From positions 13,578,001 through 13,642,000 of the forward strand of contig NC_065407.1 in assembly GCF_024362695.1 (NCBI RefSeq): 64,000 bases of DNA, given 5' to 3'. Numbering within the stretch: the first letter of the stretch is position 1; each line of letters begins with the position of its first letter. The position numbers and the translations under genes are program-made. Shown in pieces: positions 41,690 to 52,319 of the stretch. The notes beneath the pieces are model-generated. The model saw only the letters and a list, made by a program, of their open reading frames with translations. It was not told the origin of the DNA and did not search any database. The DNA is from Pectinophora gossypiella (taxonomy: Eukaryota; Arthropoda; Insecta; Lepidoptera; Gelechiidae).

Positions 41690-41890
41690 TCGGTTTAAAA
41701 ACGAAAACCCGACTATGGAAAAATAACTCTCTGAAAAGTATGAAACAAGAAAATAGGTATATTTCTCTGAAGTTCTTCCGAATAGTGAAGTTTAAAAGAT
41801 TTTAGACAATTTGTCTGTCAAAGAGTTTGACTAGTATGATCAAACACATAACCCTCCTTATTGCTTCGCCGCAGTTGGGTAAAAAACGTG
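41690..41890 (-). repeat. Repeat F fragments
   Basis: TATGAAACAAGAAAATAGGT and CTTCCGAATAGTGAAGTTTA (plus) then CATAACCCTCCTTATTGCTT, CGCCGCAGTTGGGTAAAAAA, the complement of the F start. The order suggests a rearranged copy. Confidence 0.55.
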
Positions 41891-42300
41891 ATGGTACTGC
41901 CGTTTTTTGTTTTACATTTTTGTATGACGTAAGCGCAATTAATACGTATACATCATAATAGTTATAATGTTACATCCTTTTTGTGTATGTTTAACGTGTT
42001 TTATAAAATTAAAGATATTTTGATTTGCGATTATTTTTCGAAATGAATCACTAACGAGTCGCTTTCAAAAATCAACCCTGCTGCAGTGTAATGGGACCAT
42101 ATCACCGATATAGCGGGAAGTAAGTTGCAGAGTAAGAGAGAAGCAAATATAGTTTCCAGTTAACAAATGTGTTACTGTCGAGTTTGTGATGCTCGTTTCT
42201 TCCGAGTAATGGTTCCTTCCGAAGTCATAAATAATTTAAAAGTTCTGCGGGTTGATGAGCGTGTGCGGGCTAGTAACCTGGGACAAACGGCTCCACATGC
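41891..42300. other. No recognised feature
   Basis: The plus frame 42167-42397 runs into MITE-I, so it is not a gene. Confidence 0.4.
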
Positions 42301-42308
42301 CTTTATGA

Positions 42309-42444
42309 TGGTATTAATAAACGAATCTCAGCTGAGACTGCCCTCAAGATCATGCTCAAGTCTTTGTTTTTATATGAGAACTGTCACAATGACATGATCT
42401 TGAGGGCAGTCTCGAAACTGAGATTAGTTTATTAACACCACCCT
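42309..42444. mobile_element. MITE-I copy 3
   Basis: GGTATTAATAAACGAATCTC left, GAGATTAGTTTATTAACACC right; CTCAGCTGAGACTGCCCTCA inside. Confidence 0.8.
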
Positions 42445-42446
42445 TA

Positions 42447-42608
42447 GACCTTGTTCAGAAAACGCGATTTACTCGCGTTTTCATACCACAGAGTAATTTG
42501 ATTACTTTATAGATTCCTGCATGCTTGGAGATGTGCGTCTGTATCCGTACGATGTCAAGTACTCTGTGGTATGACAACGCGCGTTAAACGCCTCATCTGG
42601 ACAGGCTC
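42447..42608. mobile_element. MITE with TTA flanks, 162 bp
   Basis: Arms end in CATACCACAGAGTA (left) and TACTCTGTGGTATG (right); outer parts GACCTTGTTCAGAAAACGCG and CGCCTCATCTGGACAGGCTC pair less well. TTA at 42444-42446 and 42609-42611. PIF-like by flank size. Confidence 0.7.
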
Positions 42609-42609
42609 T

Positions 42610-42672
42610 TAGTGTCCGTCCGAAACTAGGTTTAAGGGCATAAACCGAAACCGAAAGTTCGGTCGGACACTA
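42610..42672. mobile_element. 62-bp micro-foldback
   Basis: TAGTGTCCGTCCGAAACT pairs with AGTTCGGTCGGACACTA; the middle AAACCGAAACCGAAA is A-rich. It abuts the TTA-flanked MITE. Confidence 0.65.
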
Positions 42673-42709
42673 CTACTACTATGCCTTACGTAGCACGAAA
42701 ACATCTTAC

Positions 42710-42800
42710 TGGGGTGTTTGCATGATGGAGTATGTTCCATATCCCCATCGGTTGATTAGGGGGAAGCCCAGCAGTGAGACTAATATAGGCTATTTATGAT
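42710..42800 (+). mobile_element. SINE-A 3' part
   Basis: GGAGTATGTTCCATATCCCC, GGTTGATTAGGGGGAAGCCC, AGCAGTGAGACTAATATAGG. Confidence 0.75.
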
Positions 42801-42887
42801 CTGTTACGTTTATGTAAATGATTTCTGTTTTTATAGCACTTACCCATACTTAGGGAAACTCGCAAAGAGAAAATTTAAATCTAAAAG

Positions 42888-43085
42888 GTCCGGTGGTGTA
42901 ATGGTTAACATGTTCGTCCTGGTTAGACAAGAGATGCGGGTTCAAGACCCGTCCGAGTCAGATTTCTTTACATTAAAATTTTCCCTTTGTTTTAAGCAAG
43001 AGAAGTGTTGTCAGGATTGAAGCTAACGAAATTCCATAGTCTTTACTTACTCCGGTGGGAAATAGGCGTGAGTTTATGAATGTAT
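42888..43085 (+). mobile_element. tRNA-like head plus LINE-Q tail
   Basis: GGTCCGGTGGTGTAATGGTT and ATGCGGGTTCAAGACCCGTC carry A- and B-box matches, but 5' and 3' acceptor strands do not pair, so this is not a functional tRNA. From 42990, AGAAGTGTTGTCAGGATTGA and CTCCGGTGGGAAATAGGCGT are a LINE-Q end. Confidence 0.55.
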
Positions 43086-43159
43086 GTAAATATGTGATTT
43101 TTGTCTTTGTATGTTTATGTAATTTTCTGTTGCAGCCTTGTTTGAAGAACGCGTGAATT

Positions 43160-43262
43160 CCATCATATTATCACGTTTCGTATCCCGGATCGGAACCTAA
43201 AACACTGCATTCGACTTTACGAGTTTAAATTTATCTTTGGATCATAGATATTGATATCACGT
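43160..43262 (+). mobile_element. SINE-T4-like relic
   Basis: GTTTCGTATCCCGGATCGGA, CATTCGACTTTACGAGTTTA, TTGGATCATAGAT; parallels 18420-18490. Confidence 0.4.
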
Positions 43263-43494
43263 GGTTTTTAGTAAAAGATATTATAAAGTCGTTTGAATGT
43301 CATATCGAACAATATGATGTTCAAACGACGGCATAGCTATGTCGTTGACAATAGAAATTGCTATTTGAACAGCGTTTGCATGTACCCATATGAATTTTCA
43401 ATGTTCGATAAAATACTTATATTGAACCCCATAACATAACTATTTCGGAATAAATAAAAAATTACATCTAAATACACTTTTACAAAAAATATAT

Positions 43495-43728
43495 CGCTCA
43501 TGATCATCTCCCCATTATCCCATTTATCACAGGGTCCGCTTACCTAACCTGAAGATTTGGCAGGTCCGGTTTTTTACAGAAGCGACTGCCTGTCTAACCT
43601 TCCAACCCGCGAAGGAAAAACCAGCCCAATGTAGGTTAGGTCACATACCTCCGAAACGCATTTCTCGGGTGTGTGGGTTTCCTCACGATGAAAAAACGGG
43701 ATAATGATGATGGGAGATGATGAGGAAC
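43495..43728 (+). repeat. Repeat H, long copy
   Basis: CAGGGTCCGCTTACCTAACC, GGCAGGTCCGGTTTTTTACA, CTTCCAACCCGCGAAGGAAA, TCACATACCTCCGAAACGCA, GGGTTTCCTCACGATG. Confidence 0.75.
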
Positions 43729-43729
43729 T

Positions 43730-44185
43730 ACAGCGTCCATGCAGTTTATTAAACGTTGTGTTTAAAATAATATTTCTAATTTTCGAAACTAACTCACTGT
43801 TATCATTTAGCTATGGTCGCGGATAAACTAGTTTTCGAACTGTTGAAGCAACAGGAAAAAATATTTTGCAAACGAATTATTGGTATAACGTTGCGACTTT
43901 TTCAAACCGACGAACTTTAAATTAGATTTCCCGTAATGCATCAAATAAAATGATATTCTGAGCTTTTCTCAAAGTATAAAATTATATTTTTTTTGAACTT
44001 GTTATTTTATTTGATTTGATTTTATTTTTCTTTTTATTTCTATCATGCCATTTCTAAGAGAAAAAGAAATATATATCAAGAATTTTAATTTTGAATTACG
44101 TCTTAATAATATTCATCATTGATGACAAGATAAAGAAGTACTTACGGAATTCTAATTTATTTTTGTTTTCGTAGTGTTATTAGCC
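43730..44185. other. AT-rich, nothing recognised
   Basis: No frame or repeat. Confidence 0.4.
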
Positions 44186-44187
44186 GT

Positions 44188-44335
44188 GCTGTGGTAGCCT
44201 AGTTGGTAGAACGCTTGCCTCTCGCTTTGAGGTCGCAGGTTCGAATCGAGCACAGGCCTAAACCAATGATTGCTAAATTTGTTTTCGAATTCATGTTTGG
44301 ATCATGAATCACGTGCGGTGAAAGAAATTTGAAAT
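44188..44335 (+). mobile_element. SINE-T4, best copy
   Basis: GTGGTAGCCTAGTTGGTAGA (A-box), CTCTCGCTTTGAGGTCGCAG, GTTCGAATCGAGCACAGGCC (B-box), body CGAATTCATGTTTGGATCAT. Derived from a tRNA; the acceptor stem is not conserved. Confidence 0.8.
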
Positions 44336-44344
44336 TGATATACT

Positions 44345-44612
44345 ACGATATACATACTCCACCACGCTGCTCCAATGCGGGTTGGTGGAGGTGTTTGTAC
44401 GGCTAATAGCCGGGACCAACGGCTTAACGTGCCCTCCGAAGCACGGAATCATCTTACTTTTTCGGACAATCAGGTGATTCAAGCCTGAAAAGTCCTTACG
44501 AAACAAAGGACAGTCTCACAAAGTGATTTAGACAATGTCCCCATCGGGAATCGAACCCGGACCTCCAGATCATGAGCCTAACGCTCTAACCACTCAACTA
44601 CGGCGGCTGTTT
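44345..44612 (-). mobile_element. SINE-A, minus strand, 3' end missing
   Basis: Right end CTAACCACTCAACTACGGCG (head complement), CGGGAATCGAACCCGGACCT (B-box complement), left edge ATACTCCACCACGCTGCTCC. The tail CAGTGGGACG part is absent. Abuts SINE-T4 within about 10 bp. Confidence 0.88.
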
Positions 44613-44619
44613 GTGCTAC

Positions 44620-45278
44620 ATAAATTACTTACAAACGTATAACAAATGTTACCATTACCACACATAGTAAGTATTTGTTTCTCTCTGCAACCGTCGGGTA
44701 GTAGGAAAAGTAGCAATATGGAAAAAGGCTGATAAGACAAAATAAGTTTATCGTACCGTTTCTCGTTTCCTTTCTTATCGAATGAATCTTGCGACGTGAA
44801 AGGTAAAGTCTTTTAGATTGTTGATTACATTACTATGTTGTAGAGGTATATTAGTTGTTTTTTTTTTATATAGCACGGTAATGTAGTTAAGGAATAATGT
44901 ATTTAGTTGCTTCAGAATACACGTAAAATTGCCACAACAAGCATTAATTTCGAGTTGATGTTTGAGTTTGAAATGGACTAGTTTTTGACCTCCTAGCTTA
45001 TGTAAAACTATTTACAATGTGGATTAATAACCTCAACCAGATAGATCATAAATAATACATACACAAACAAAAAATAAATAAATAACGAACAACAAAAAAC
45101 AACCACACACAGGAAAACAAAACACAAAAATATTTTTACCCGACTGCAATAAACAAGGAGGTTATTAAGTTGACCTGGATATATGTAATGTTGTTAGTAG
45201 TGCTGAATAGTCATTATTATATATATTAGTTAGTATGTGTGGGCTTCTAAAAATATGTGCCAAATTTTACAGGTGTAA

Positions 45279-45280
<2 letters not shown>
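44620..45280. other. AT-rich, nothing recognised
   Basis: TTTTTACCCGACTGCAATAA at 45134 is a short repeat-F start; otherwise empty. Confidence 0.4.
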
Positions 45281-45350
<70 letters not shown>

Positions 45351-45360
45351 GTATATATAA
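45281..45360. repeat. (TA)n microsatellite
   Basis: 60 bp of AT followed by GTATATATATGTATATATAA. SINE-C begins at the next base. Confidence 0.98.
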
Positions 45361-45652
45361 GGAGCTCGGTGGCGCAGCGGTTAACGCGCTTGGTCTGCGA
45401 TTGTTGAAGTTAAGCAACTTTCGCAAAGGCCGGTCATAGGATGGGTGACCACAAAAAAAGAAAAGTTTTCATCTCGAGCTCCTCCGTGCTTCGGAAGGCA
45501 CGTTAAGCCGTTGGTCCCGGCTGCATTAGCAGTCGTTAATAACCATCAATCCGCACTGAGCCCGCGTGATGGTTTAAGGCCCGATCTCCCTATCCATCCA
45601 TAGGGAAGGCCCGTGCTCCAGCAGTGGGGACGTTAATGGGCCAATGATGATG
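45361..45652 (+). mobile_element. SINE-C, full length, at the edge of a (TA)n tract
   Basis: GGAGCTCGGTGGCGCAGCGG, GCAAAGGCCGGTCATAGGAT, GCCGTTGGTCCCGG, CAGTGGGGACGTTAATGG. TGTATA occurs on both sides, but inside simple sequence that is weak evidence of duplication. Confidence 0.9.
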
Positions 45653-45659
45653 TATAAGT

Positions 45660-45728
45660 GTGTGTGTGTATATATGTTGTATATGTTGTTGTGCAATAAA
45701 GTATTATTGATTGATTGATTGATTGATA
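45660..45728 (+). mobile_element. LINE-type tail with (GATT)n
   Basis: GTTGTGCAATAAAGTATTAT followed by TGATTGATTGATTGATTGAT. AATAAA plus a simple repeat is a common LINE 3' terminus. A minus-strand relative is at 47100-47130. Confidence 0.5.
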
Positions 45729-45729
45729 A

Positions 45730-46200
45730 ATATATACTGACTACTACTGACTGTCCGTGTCCGTGTCTGTGTGATTTAAAGCGGACAGTCCGCTTTAAAA
45801 AAATTCGCACGTTGCACAACAACACGTTGTACATTTACAATGATTTACATAAAATGAATGTATACCTACTTAAAATGCTAAATAAATATTTCGCCTAACT
45901 TAAGTTACCCAAAACAATATGAAACTACGCTACTTCACAATGAATAATACAAATTAGTAAAATATAAAATATTTGCTAAGGATGTGTCGAGAGTAAACAA
46001 TAATAGAACCTACTAAATACGGCACAAAGACTATAGCGGCACAATCCGCATTGTATTTCTGAGAAACTCTAACAATAGATTATTATAATCCTTCGGGCTC
46101 ACGTGACCGTCATAAGCTTTTGGATACGTTACTTAATATCTTTGTTTTCCTTGATAAAGTTATGCTTATAATTAACAAGATTATTTCCGTTTAAGATTTT
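45730..46200. other. No recognised feature
   Basis: AT-rich. Short foldback GCGGACAGTCCGC at 45781. Confidence 0.4.
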
Positions 46201-46204
46201 AAAT

Positions 46205-46350
46205 AATATTATATATTCGCCTGAGAACCAATATTAGGTAGGTAAATAACTGAAATTGTATTGAATATATTTTTGCAGTTTGAGCGAAGCTGCAGTAGTT
46301 TTAAGCGGATGAGACGGTCGGTATTCTATTGATAATAAATTATATGATGT
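46205..46350 (+). mobile_element. LINE-U 3' end, decayed
   Basis: GAGAACCAATATTAGGTAGG, AGCTGCAGTAGTTTTAAGCG, GATGAGACGGTCGGTATT; ATGATGTAAATATTTAC at the end. Confidence 0.55.
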
Positions 46351-47405
46351 AAATATTTACTTACGTATATTGTTTTATTATGGTTTGAAAATAGGTATTA
46401 AGAATACTTCCTGTGTCATGTTTTACCACAAAAAGAAGAACAGCACTATTTTTAGAGATGTCAAACTAAAATAGAAAACAACTTTGTTTGCTGTATTGAT
46501 TCAGAATAGACCACGCCTTATAAAGTTCATGTACACCATTAACTAATTACATTTAAAAAAAACAACAACTCAAAAGTCAATTCATATGCGAGGCAGTAAC
46601 AGACAAAAATTAACCCAGTCATTACGAAAACCATGCAAGTCCATAAGCTACAGAAACCCCACAGTGCGCTAAGGGAATACAAAAACGCAAACCTCAAAGT
46701 TAACGTTACACGTTATATAAAAGTAGCTAAGTGTGAGTGGGACTCTAAGGGTTCTGCACCTCCGAATAAAATAAGTTTTGATTTTTTTTTTGTGATACTT
46801 CCTATTATAATATATTATATTATATTTTTTTATTTGTACTTAATGTACAATGGCTTTTATTTCGTCATCACAAAAGTAAGGTTCATGGTATATATAAGAT
46901 GAGTATATAGTCTCTGTGAAAAAAAAAAATACAGTGTCAAACTCAGTAAAAAGATATATGCGGCTCAGATATGTTATGAATACATAATTATTTTTAAATG
47001 TGCAAATTGAATCCTTTCGTAATATAATTATAGGACACTTGACCTACTAACCCCACTTTTAAAATTATAAACCATTCAGCCCTTTGGCAATAAAATATAA
47101 TTAATGAAATACTTTATTGCGCAATGACGTAGATTAAAAAATGTTAAATTACCTTCAAATAGTTTATCCATTATAATTAAGTTTAATAAATGATTCTGAT
47201 TTTAACAACATTAAAAGTCATTTAAATGGAAGAAAATCTGAATTTAAAGTGAATTAATTGAAGTCTATATAGTTTTGTATTCTATTTTTAATGAAAATCA
47301 AAAATATTTAAAAAATATATACTACTTATTTCTTGCGATAATCTATGTCGGACGAAGAGATAAACGAAGTTATACCTTATAAGTCCTTTAGAGCCGATTT
47401 TACTG
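46351..47405. other. AT-rich, no supported gene
   Basis: The plus frame 46633-46902 ends in a hydrophobic IIIYYIIFFYLYLMY run made by TA-rich DNA; I do not support it. Confidence 0.4.
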
Positions 47406-47410
47406 TAATA

Positions 47411-47735
47411 TTATTTCATCACTAATTTAAGAGCTACGTTCAGTAGCATTCTCCATTCTTGTCTATCAAAGACCAATTCCTTCACCTCCTTATAAGACAC
47501 GACGTTCGCCTTCTCTTTAATCTGTTCCATGTAAGCTCTTCTTGGTCTTCCCCTTCCTCTCTTTCCTTGTAGCTTCCTTTCTATAATATTTTTAATAAAT
47601 TCGTCGTGTCTTATTAAGTGTCTCTTCTGCCCTCAATAACTCTCAATATTTGCGTCTTTTCCCTTACTCTTGCGAGCACTTCCTCATTAGTAACTCTTTC
47701 AGTTCAACTTATTCTTTCCATCCTCCAATATTATT
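47411..47735 (-). mobile_element. LINE RT C-terminus, intact frame, minus strand
   Basis: The frame reads KRHLIRHDEFIKNIIERKLQ, then GRGRPRRAYMEQIKEKANV, SYKEVKELVFDRQEWRMLL and stops at 47411. The G-R-P-R-x-x-Y-x-x-x-I core and D-R-x-x-W-R close to the stop are diagnostic of insect endonuclease/reverse-transcriptase C-termini. 5' truncated, no stop in about 75 codons. Confidence 0.88.
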
Positions 47736-47762
47736 TGTGCATACTAACATATTTAGTGTATT

Positions 47763-47885
47763 TATTTTGCAGGTCGAATCACCTGATTGTCTAAAATATG
47801 TAGTTAGGTGATTCCGTGTTTCGTATGGGTCCCAAACTACTAGTCCAACCCCTTCCGGGTGATGGGAGTATTTGTGTTAATGTTA
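47763..47885 (+). mobile_element. SINE-A middle fragment
   Basis: GGTCGAATCACCTGATTGTC, AGGTGATTCCGTGTTTCGTA, CTAGTCCAACCCCTTCCGGG. Confidence 0.6.
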
Positions 47886-48249
47886 TTTGTTCTGTTTTAA
47901 TCATTTTGTTTCGTTGAACCCTAAAAAGGAAAATTCCGTGGAACTTTCAAGGGCAAGTCACCCCATACGGCCTCATGCTGTTCCCAGTAAGTCATTTTTC
48001 ATTCCCAAATTACATTCACACACTCAACCGAATAATATACAGGATGATGATGTGTTATTTATGTAGCGAAAAAGCGTGTTTTTTTTAATAACGAGTAACG
48101 AAAGGCGAAAACGGAAAGGCGACCCCGTTTTGTTTCCTTTCGTTTTTTCGTCATGTCGACAGTTATTTAGTGTAATAATGTTAGTTAAGGTTTACAAGGG
48201 ACTCTTGTGCGTGTGGTATAAAAAATCCTGGTCATAAGGATAAGTATTG

Positions 48250-48478
48250 TTAGCAAATACCATATAAGATACATGAAAAATCTTGAAGGAGGTTGGTGGT
48301 AGGGCTGGCAGAGGAAGACCTAGAAGGACGTACATTGACCAAATCGGACATGTCCTTAGAAAAGGTTCAGTAAGATCAGCAAGAGAAGTATGTGGATCAG
48401 GATCGAAGAAAATGGAATTCCATAGTCTTTGCTTACCCCGGTGAGAAATGGGCTTAAGTTTATGTGTGTATGTATGTA
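48250..48478 (+). mobile_element. LINE-Q 3' end
   Basis: AGGTTGGTGGTAGGGCTGGC, AGAGGAAGACCTAGAAGGAC, GTACATTGACCAAATCGGAC, then AGCAAGAGAAGTATGTGGAT and the TACCCCGGTGAGAAATGGGC end. Encodes the G-R-A-G-R-G-R-P-R-R-T-Y-I-D-Q-I type end. The best Q copy with that at 63170. Confidence 0.75.
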
Positions 48479-48639
48479 AAACGTCTTGAAGATTAAAAAA
48501 TATGAAATGCATTTAATGCCGATCACGTCGTCGCATGATCTTGGTTTTTTTTTTTTTATATGTTCTACTAATTGTGATTTGGGTATGAAAAAGTAACAGC
48601 CAAACAGAAAGATGAAGTTACTTTTGCGTTTTTAATATT

Positions 48640-48842
48640 GGTATGGATAGCGTGGTGGAGGCAAGTGGGAAACCACTGCCCTATTTTTCCCTAAAAAAGT
48701 AGCATGGAAAATGCTGCACCGACAAGAGCGTGGCTCTTAAATTGATGATGGTGATGAGCGTGGTAGAGGCTGCACCATAACCCCTCCGGTTGATTGATCG
48801 AAGGGAGGCCTGTATCCAGCAGTGGGATGTGTAAAGGCAGAT
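48640..48842 (+). mobile_element. Unclassified repeat plus SINE-A tail
   Basis: 48648-48742 (GTGGAGGCAAGTGGGAAACC, GAAAATGCTGCACCGACAAG) is a repeat I recall from moth genomes. 48758-48842 is a SINE-A 3' end (CCCTCCGGTTGATTGATCGA; CAGCAGTGGGATGTGTAAAG). Confidence 0.5.
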
Positions 48843-48844
48843 GT

Positions 48845-49600
48845 ATTTTTATGGATAGATGTCTGATATATCCAATTGAAATTCACCCAGTAAACGTCAA
48901 GCATGTTTTTGAAAAACCAAATTCGATATTATTATCCACTTACCTACCTGACCTTGTCCATTGTACGTTTATCATGTTAACATTGGTCATGTTAACATTA
49001 GTGGAGCTAAATCAGTCTAGGTATAATGTTTATGGTTGTAAATAGCTGATTGGTGTAAAACGGGTTTTAAACCGTTTTAAAACAGTTTATTTTCAACAAA
49101 AAATATAATGCTGATTGCTAATAATAATCAAATCAATCAATCACAGACTAGGGCTAGTTAGCAGTAAATGAATACAGTAAAAAAAGACTAATGCAAAAGT
49201 AGTAAAGGAAAAGTTCCCTTCAAAACTAGTACGATCACCTGTCGATACTCGTTATACACAATGACGCTGCATTTCCCGGTAGTTGTTTTCCCGGAAGAGA
49301 TAAACAAGTTTATTTATATATGGAACAATTACAGCTTAACACATTTACATATTATGAAACATATATTATTCGATAATAATCATAAATACGTAAGCCTATT
49401 AAAAGTGTATATAACATTATTTATAAAATAAAATCGCAATAAACATGCCCGATGACTTGTTAAAACAACAGCTTAAAAAACAACAAATAATTTAACAAAA
49501 AGCATTTATTAAAATTGCATGAGTTGTTCTTAAGCTATTACAGAGAACTGAACAATAATACTACTTATTTACTTGTTCTTATTGCAAAATCAATAAAACG
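48845..49600. other. AT-rich, nothing recognised
   Basis: CATGTTAACATT is locally duplicated at 48972-49001. Confidence 0.4.
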
Positions 49601-49601
49601 G

Positions 49602-49662
49602 ACACCAGGGTTGATGAGGGTCATTAATCTCATAATCACAACCTACACATGAGAAGAAAAGC
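49602..49662 (+). mobile_element. SINE-B tail fragment
   Basis: GACACCAGGGTTGATGAGGG, CACAACCTACACATGAGAAG. Confidence 0.6.
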
Positions 49663-51200
49663 ATAAAACTATGTCTGCAAGTTGTCACACGACGACAGGA
49701 AGCCTAACATGACCCACGATGGAGATTATACTTATACCTAACACATTCACGACAACATACATGTAAAAACTAAATGTTTGGAGGTTCAGGTAATTAATTA
49801 AGCTAAAATGTATTGGATCCAATAAAACAAATAGCTCTAATTGCGGTGTAAGTTAAATAATAGCCTCAATAAAAAATAGGTACATAAGGAAGTAGTGTAG
49901 GTGCTCGTTTTAAATCAAAATATATGTTGAACCTATCGACTTGATGAAAATAAATGATTTTGAGCTTGCCGAAAAAATTGAATTAGAGAGTCACTAAAGA
50001 GAAACTTGCAAAAAAAAAACTTGCGCCTAGTGGTTTTATGAGAGCAATGTTTAGATTCCTACACTTTCAGGCGCTTCTGTTGAAACTTGCTGTAAAAAGG
50101 ATGGATATGATGAATTTTGATTCAGTTATCATGTAATGTAACAGACTACCAGGCCATCGCCCGCATAGATAATTTATCGTGGTGAAAGTATATTTAAGTA
50201 ATCATACGAGTGGTAGCGGACACTTCATGCACTTAAAGGGTTTTTCTTTAATAATTTAATTTGTACTTGTCGAGTAAATAAGTAAAACCATAATAACATT
50301 TTCTTTCTTTCAGAAATACGTAAAAGGAAATATTATTTCTGTTAGATATCAAACCGTATTCTATACTGTCGATACGTTCATAATAAATTCCAAATACATT
50401 TCTACTACCATTAATCCCTCGCTATATTAGTGCCACTCCCTGCCGTTCGAAAGGATAATTTACTCCATTTAATTAGGCGTCAGGCCTATATTTTTGCTTA
50501 ATAAGCCCCCTACGGCCCGTTCATTGGAATATAGGGAACAAATTGCACTATTTTCTTTAGTGGTTCGTTGGAGGCCCGGCCAGTACTTCCGGCTCATATT
50601 AAAACCGTTATCGCACAATCTTAACTACTCCAGCTCGAAACTATAGCCTCCTATGAAAATGATCTACCCACCCCTAATCTCTGAACGAAACTCCACCATA
50701 ACGTAAAAGCGGCAAGGCCCGTTTCCGTCTACACTTAACCACAGCACAGAAATGTCGAATTATTTCTCATTATTAATTTGATAAGAAAAATTCCGCGTGT
50801 TTGGTGTGAGGTATTTTAGGTTTAAACTTGTGGGGCATAGGTGCGAAAATGAATTGAGTATACATTTCGTTGTGTTGGCGAAACGATACAGCTTCGTTTT
50901 AAAATAGGTCGTACTCGGGCACGGGTTTAAATAGAGCTTCGTCGGTTTGGAATAATGAAAAACGTGGCCTCTGACAGTCGGAATCGATGGAATCGTTTGA
51001 TGAATTCAAAACTTTGTATATGTATTCACTCATGCTAAACTACGAGTAAATAAAATGTTGCGGTTAACTCGTGAATTGTGCATGTGCATGAATTAAATAA
51101 AATAAAAATACAGACTCATTTTTTCGATTGAAAGGGCTACCAGAGCATACTTTACCATGCTGATCTACATCCAAAGCTAGAAGTTTGTTTTCTAAATTAA
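49663..51200. other. Longest repeat-poor stretch; possible host noncoding DNA
   Basis: No SINE, MITE or LINE signature. 50400-50760 has balanced composition with phrases such as CTCCCTGCCGTTCGAAAGGA and GCCCGTTCATTGGAATATAG, unlike the AT-rich neighbours. It could be a conserved regulatory region. No coding frame. Confidence 0.3.
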
Positions 51201-51203
51201 CCC

Positions 51204-51602
51204 GATCAGGAATGGAATCCGGGACTTCTGATTTGGTGGTTAAGATGAATCCTAAGATGACTAAGTACACGTAACATAACATAGCATCACGTCTATATCC
51301 CTATAGGAGTAGGCAGTGGTGTATACATACCCACTTGCCGGCTATGTTTAAGTCCCATGTAATAGGGGTCGTCTAAGTTACATGATCAGGAAAAAAAACT
51401 AAGTTACATGATCAGGAATCGGATCCGGGACTTTTCATTTGGTTGTTAAGATGAATCCTAGGATGACTAAGTACACGTAACATAACATAGCATCACGTCT
51501 ATATCCCTATAGGAGTAGGCAGAGGTATATATATACGCCTACTTGCCGGCTAAGTCCTATTTAATGGGGGTCGTCTAAGTTACATGTTTAAGTCCCTTTT
51601 TT
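51204..51602 (-). repeat. About 206-bp tandem duplication of a LINE-J end
   Basis: 51204-51391 and 51409-51600 carry the same succession: GATCAGGAAT, ATCCGGGACTT, TTAAGATGAATCCTA, GACTAAGTACACGTAACATA, ACATAGCATCACGTCTATAT, GGGGGTCGTCTAAGTTACAT. AGTTACATGATCAGGAA is repeated at the junction. Each unit contains a J-type end in minus orientation. Confidence 0.88.
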
Positions 51603-51844
51603 TTGAATATTTGAAAATATTATTTCAATATTATTAGAACTTGAGTTAGGTATAAGTTTTTGAGCAGTTTAGAATACAGAATACCTACTAGAGCGAATTA
51701 ATATGAATATAAATTGATATGGAATACAAGGCATCATTATGTCTTGCCAGACAAAATAATCATGAAATTTCTCTTGTGTTTGTAACAGAGAAACAATAGT
51801 TAATGTAACTTTTTCAAGTAAGAAACAAGCAGCTAGAAAAGTAA

Positions 51845-51938
51845 ACAAAAGAACAAGAGATGTAAGTCAGGATCGAATAACATAGCCTCTACTTACCCCG
51901 GTGAGAAGTAGGCGTGAGTTTATGTAGTATGAGTAACG
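51845..51938 (+). mobile_element. LINE-Q 3' end fragment
   Basis: GTAAGTCAGGATCGAATAAC, CTACTTACCCCGGTGAGAAG, TAGGCGTGAGTTTATGTAG. Confidence 0.6.
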
Positions 51939-52310
51939 TTATCAATGATAAATTAATTAAGGTAATAAAAAAAAGTTTTTTGAATCAAAGTATGATAAAG
52001 GAAAGATTCGTCAGAATAAAAAACCTGCTTATTGATATCAATATAAAATCTAAAGTTATATTTAGAATGTACCTTCTATTGTTCAAACCAAAGAATATTC
52101 AATTAAACAAGAGTGCAGCAGTATTCTGAAATACAATGGGTTATAGATTCAATAATTATAACTCTTACGCAAAAAAGTAAAAAAGTAAGACCCTTAAGCA
52201 CTCACAAAAAAAACTCCTTACTATAAATACTAAATACAAAATCCTTCAAACAAAAGTAAGAAAGCTCGATGAATTTGGGTATTCAGGTCATCTTGCGATG
52301 GATTAACTAT
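51939..52310. other. AT-rich, nothing recognised
   Basis: No frame or repeat. Confidence 0.4.
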
Positions 52311-52319
52311 CCCTTATCG

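Noticed and set aside
42888..42965. Functional tRNA
   Set aside because: T arm is good, but the acceptor stem does not pair and the anticodon stem has a mismatch. Treated as tRNA-like SINE head.
46633..46902. 89-codon frame with a hydrophobic end as a membrane protein
   Set aside because: The hydrophobic run comes from TATAAT-rich DNA; no start context, no conservation visible.
48192..48512. 106-codon minus-strand frame
   Set aside because: It is antisense to a LINE-Q 3' end, a recurring repeat here.
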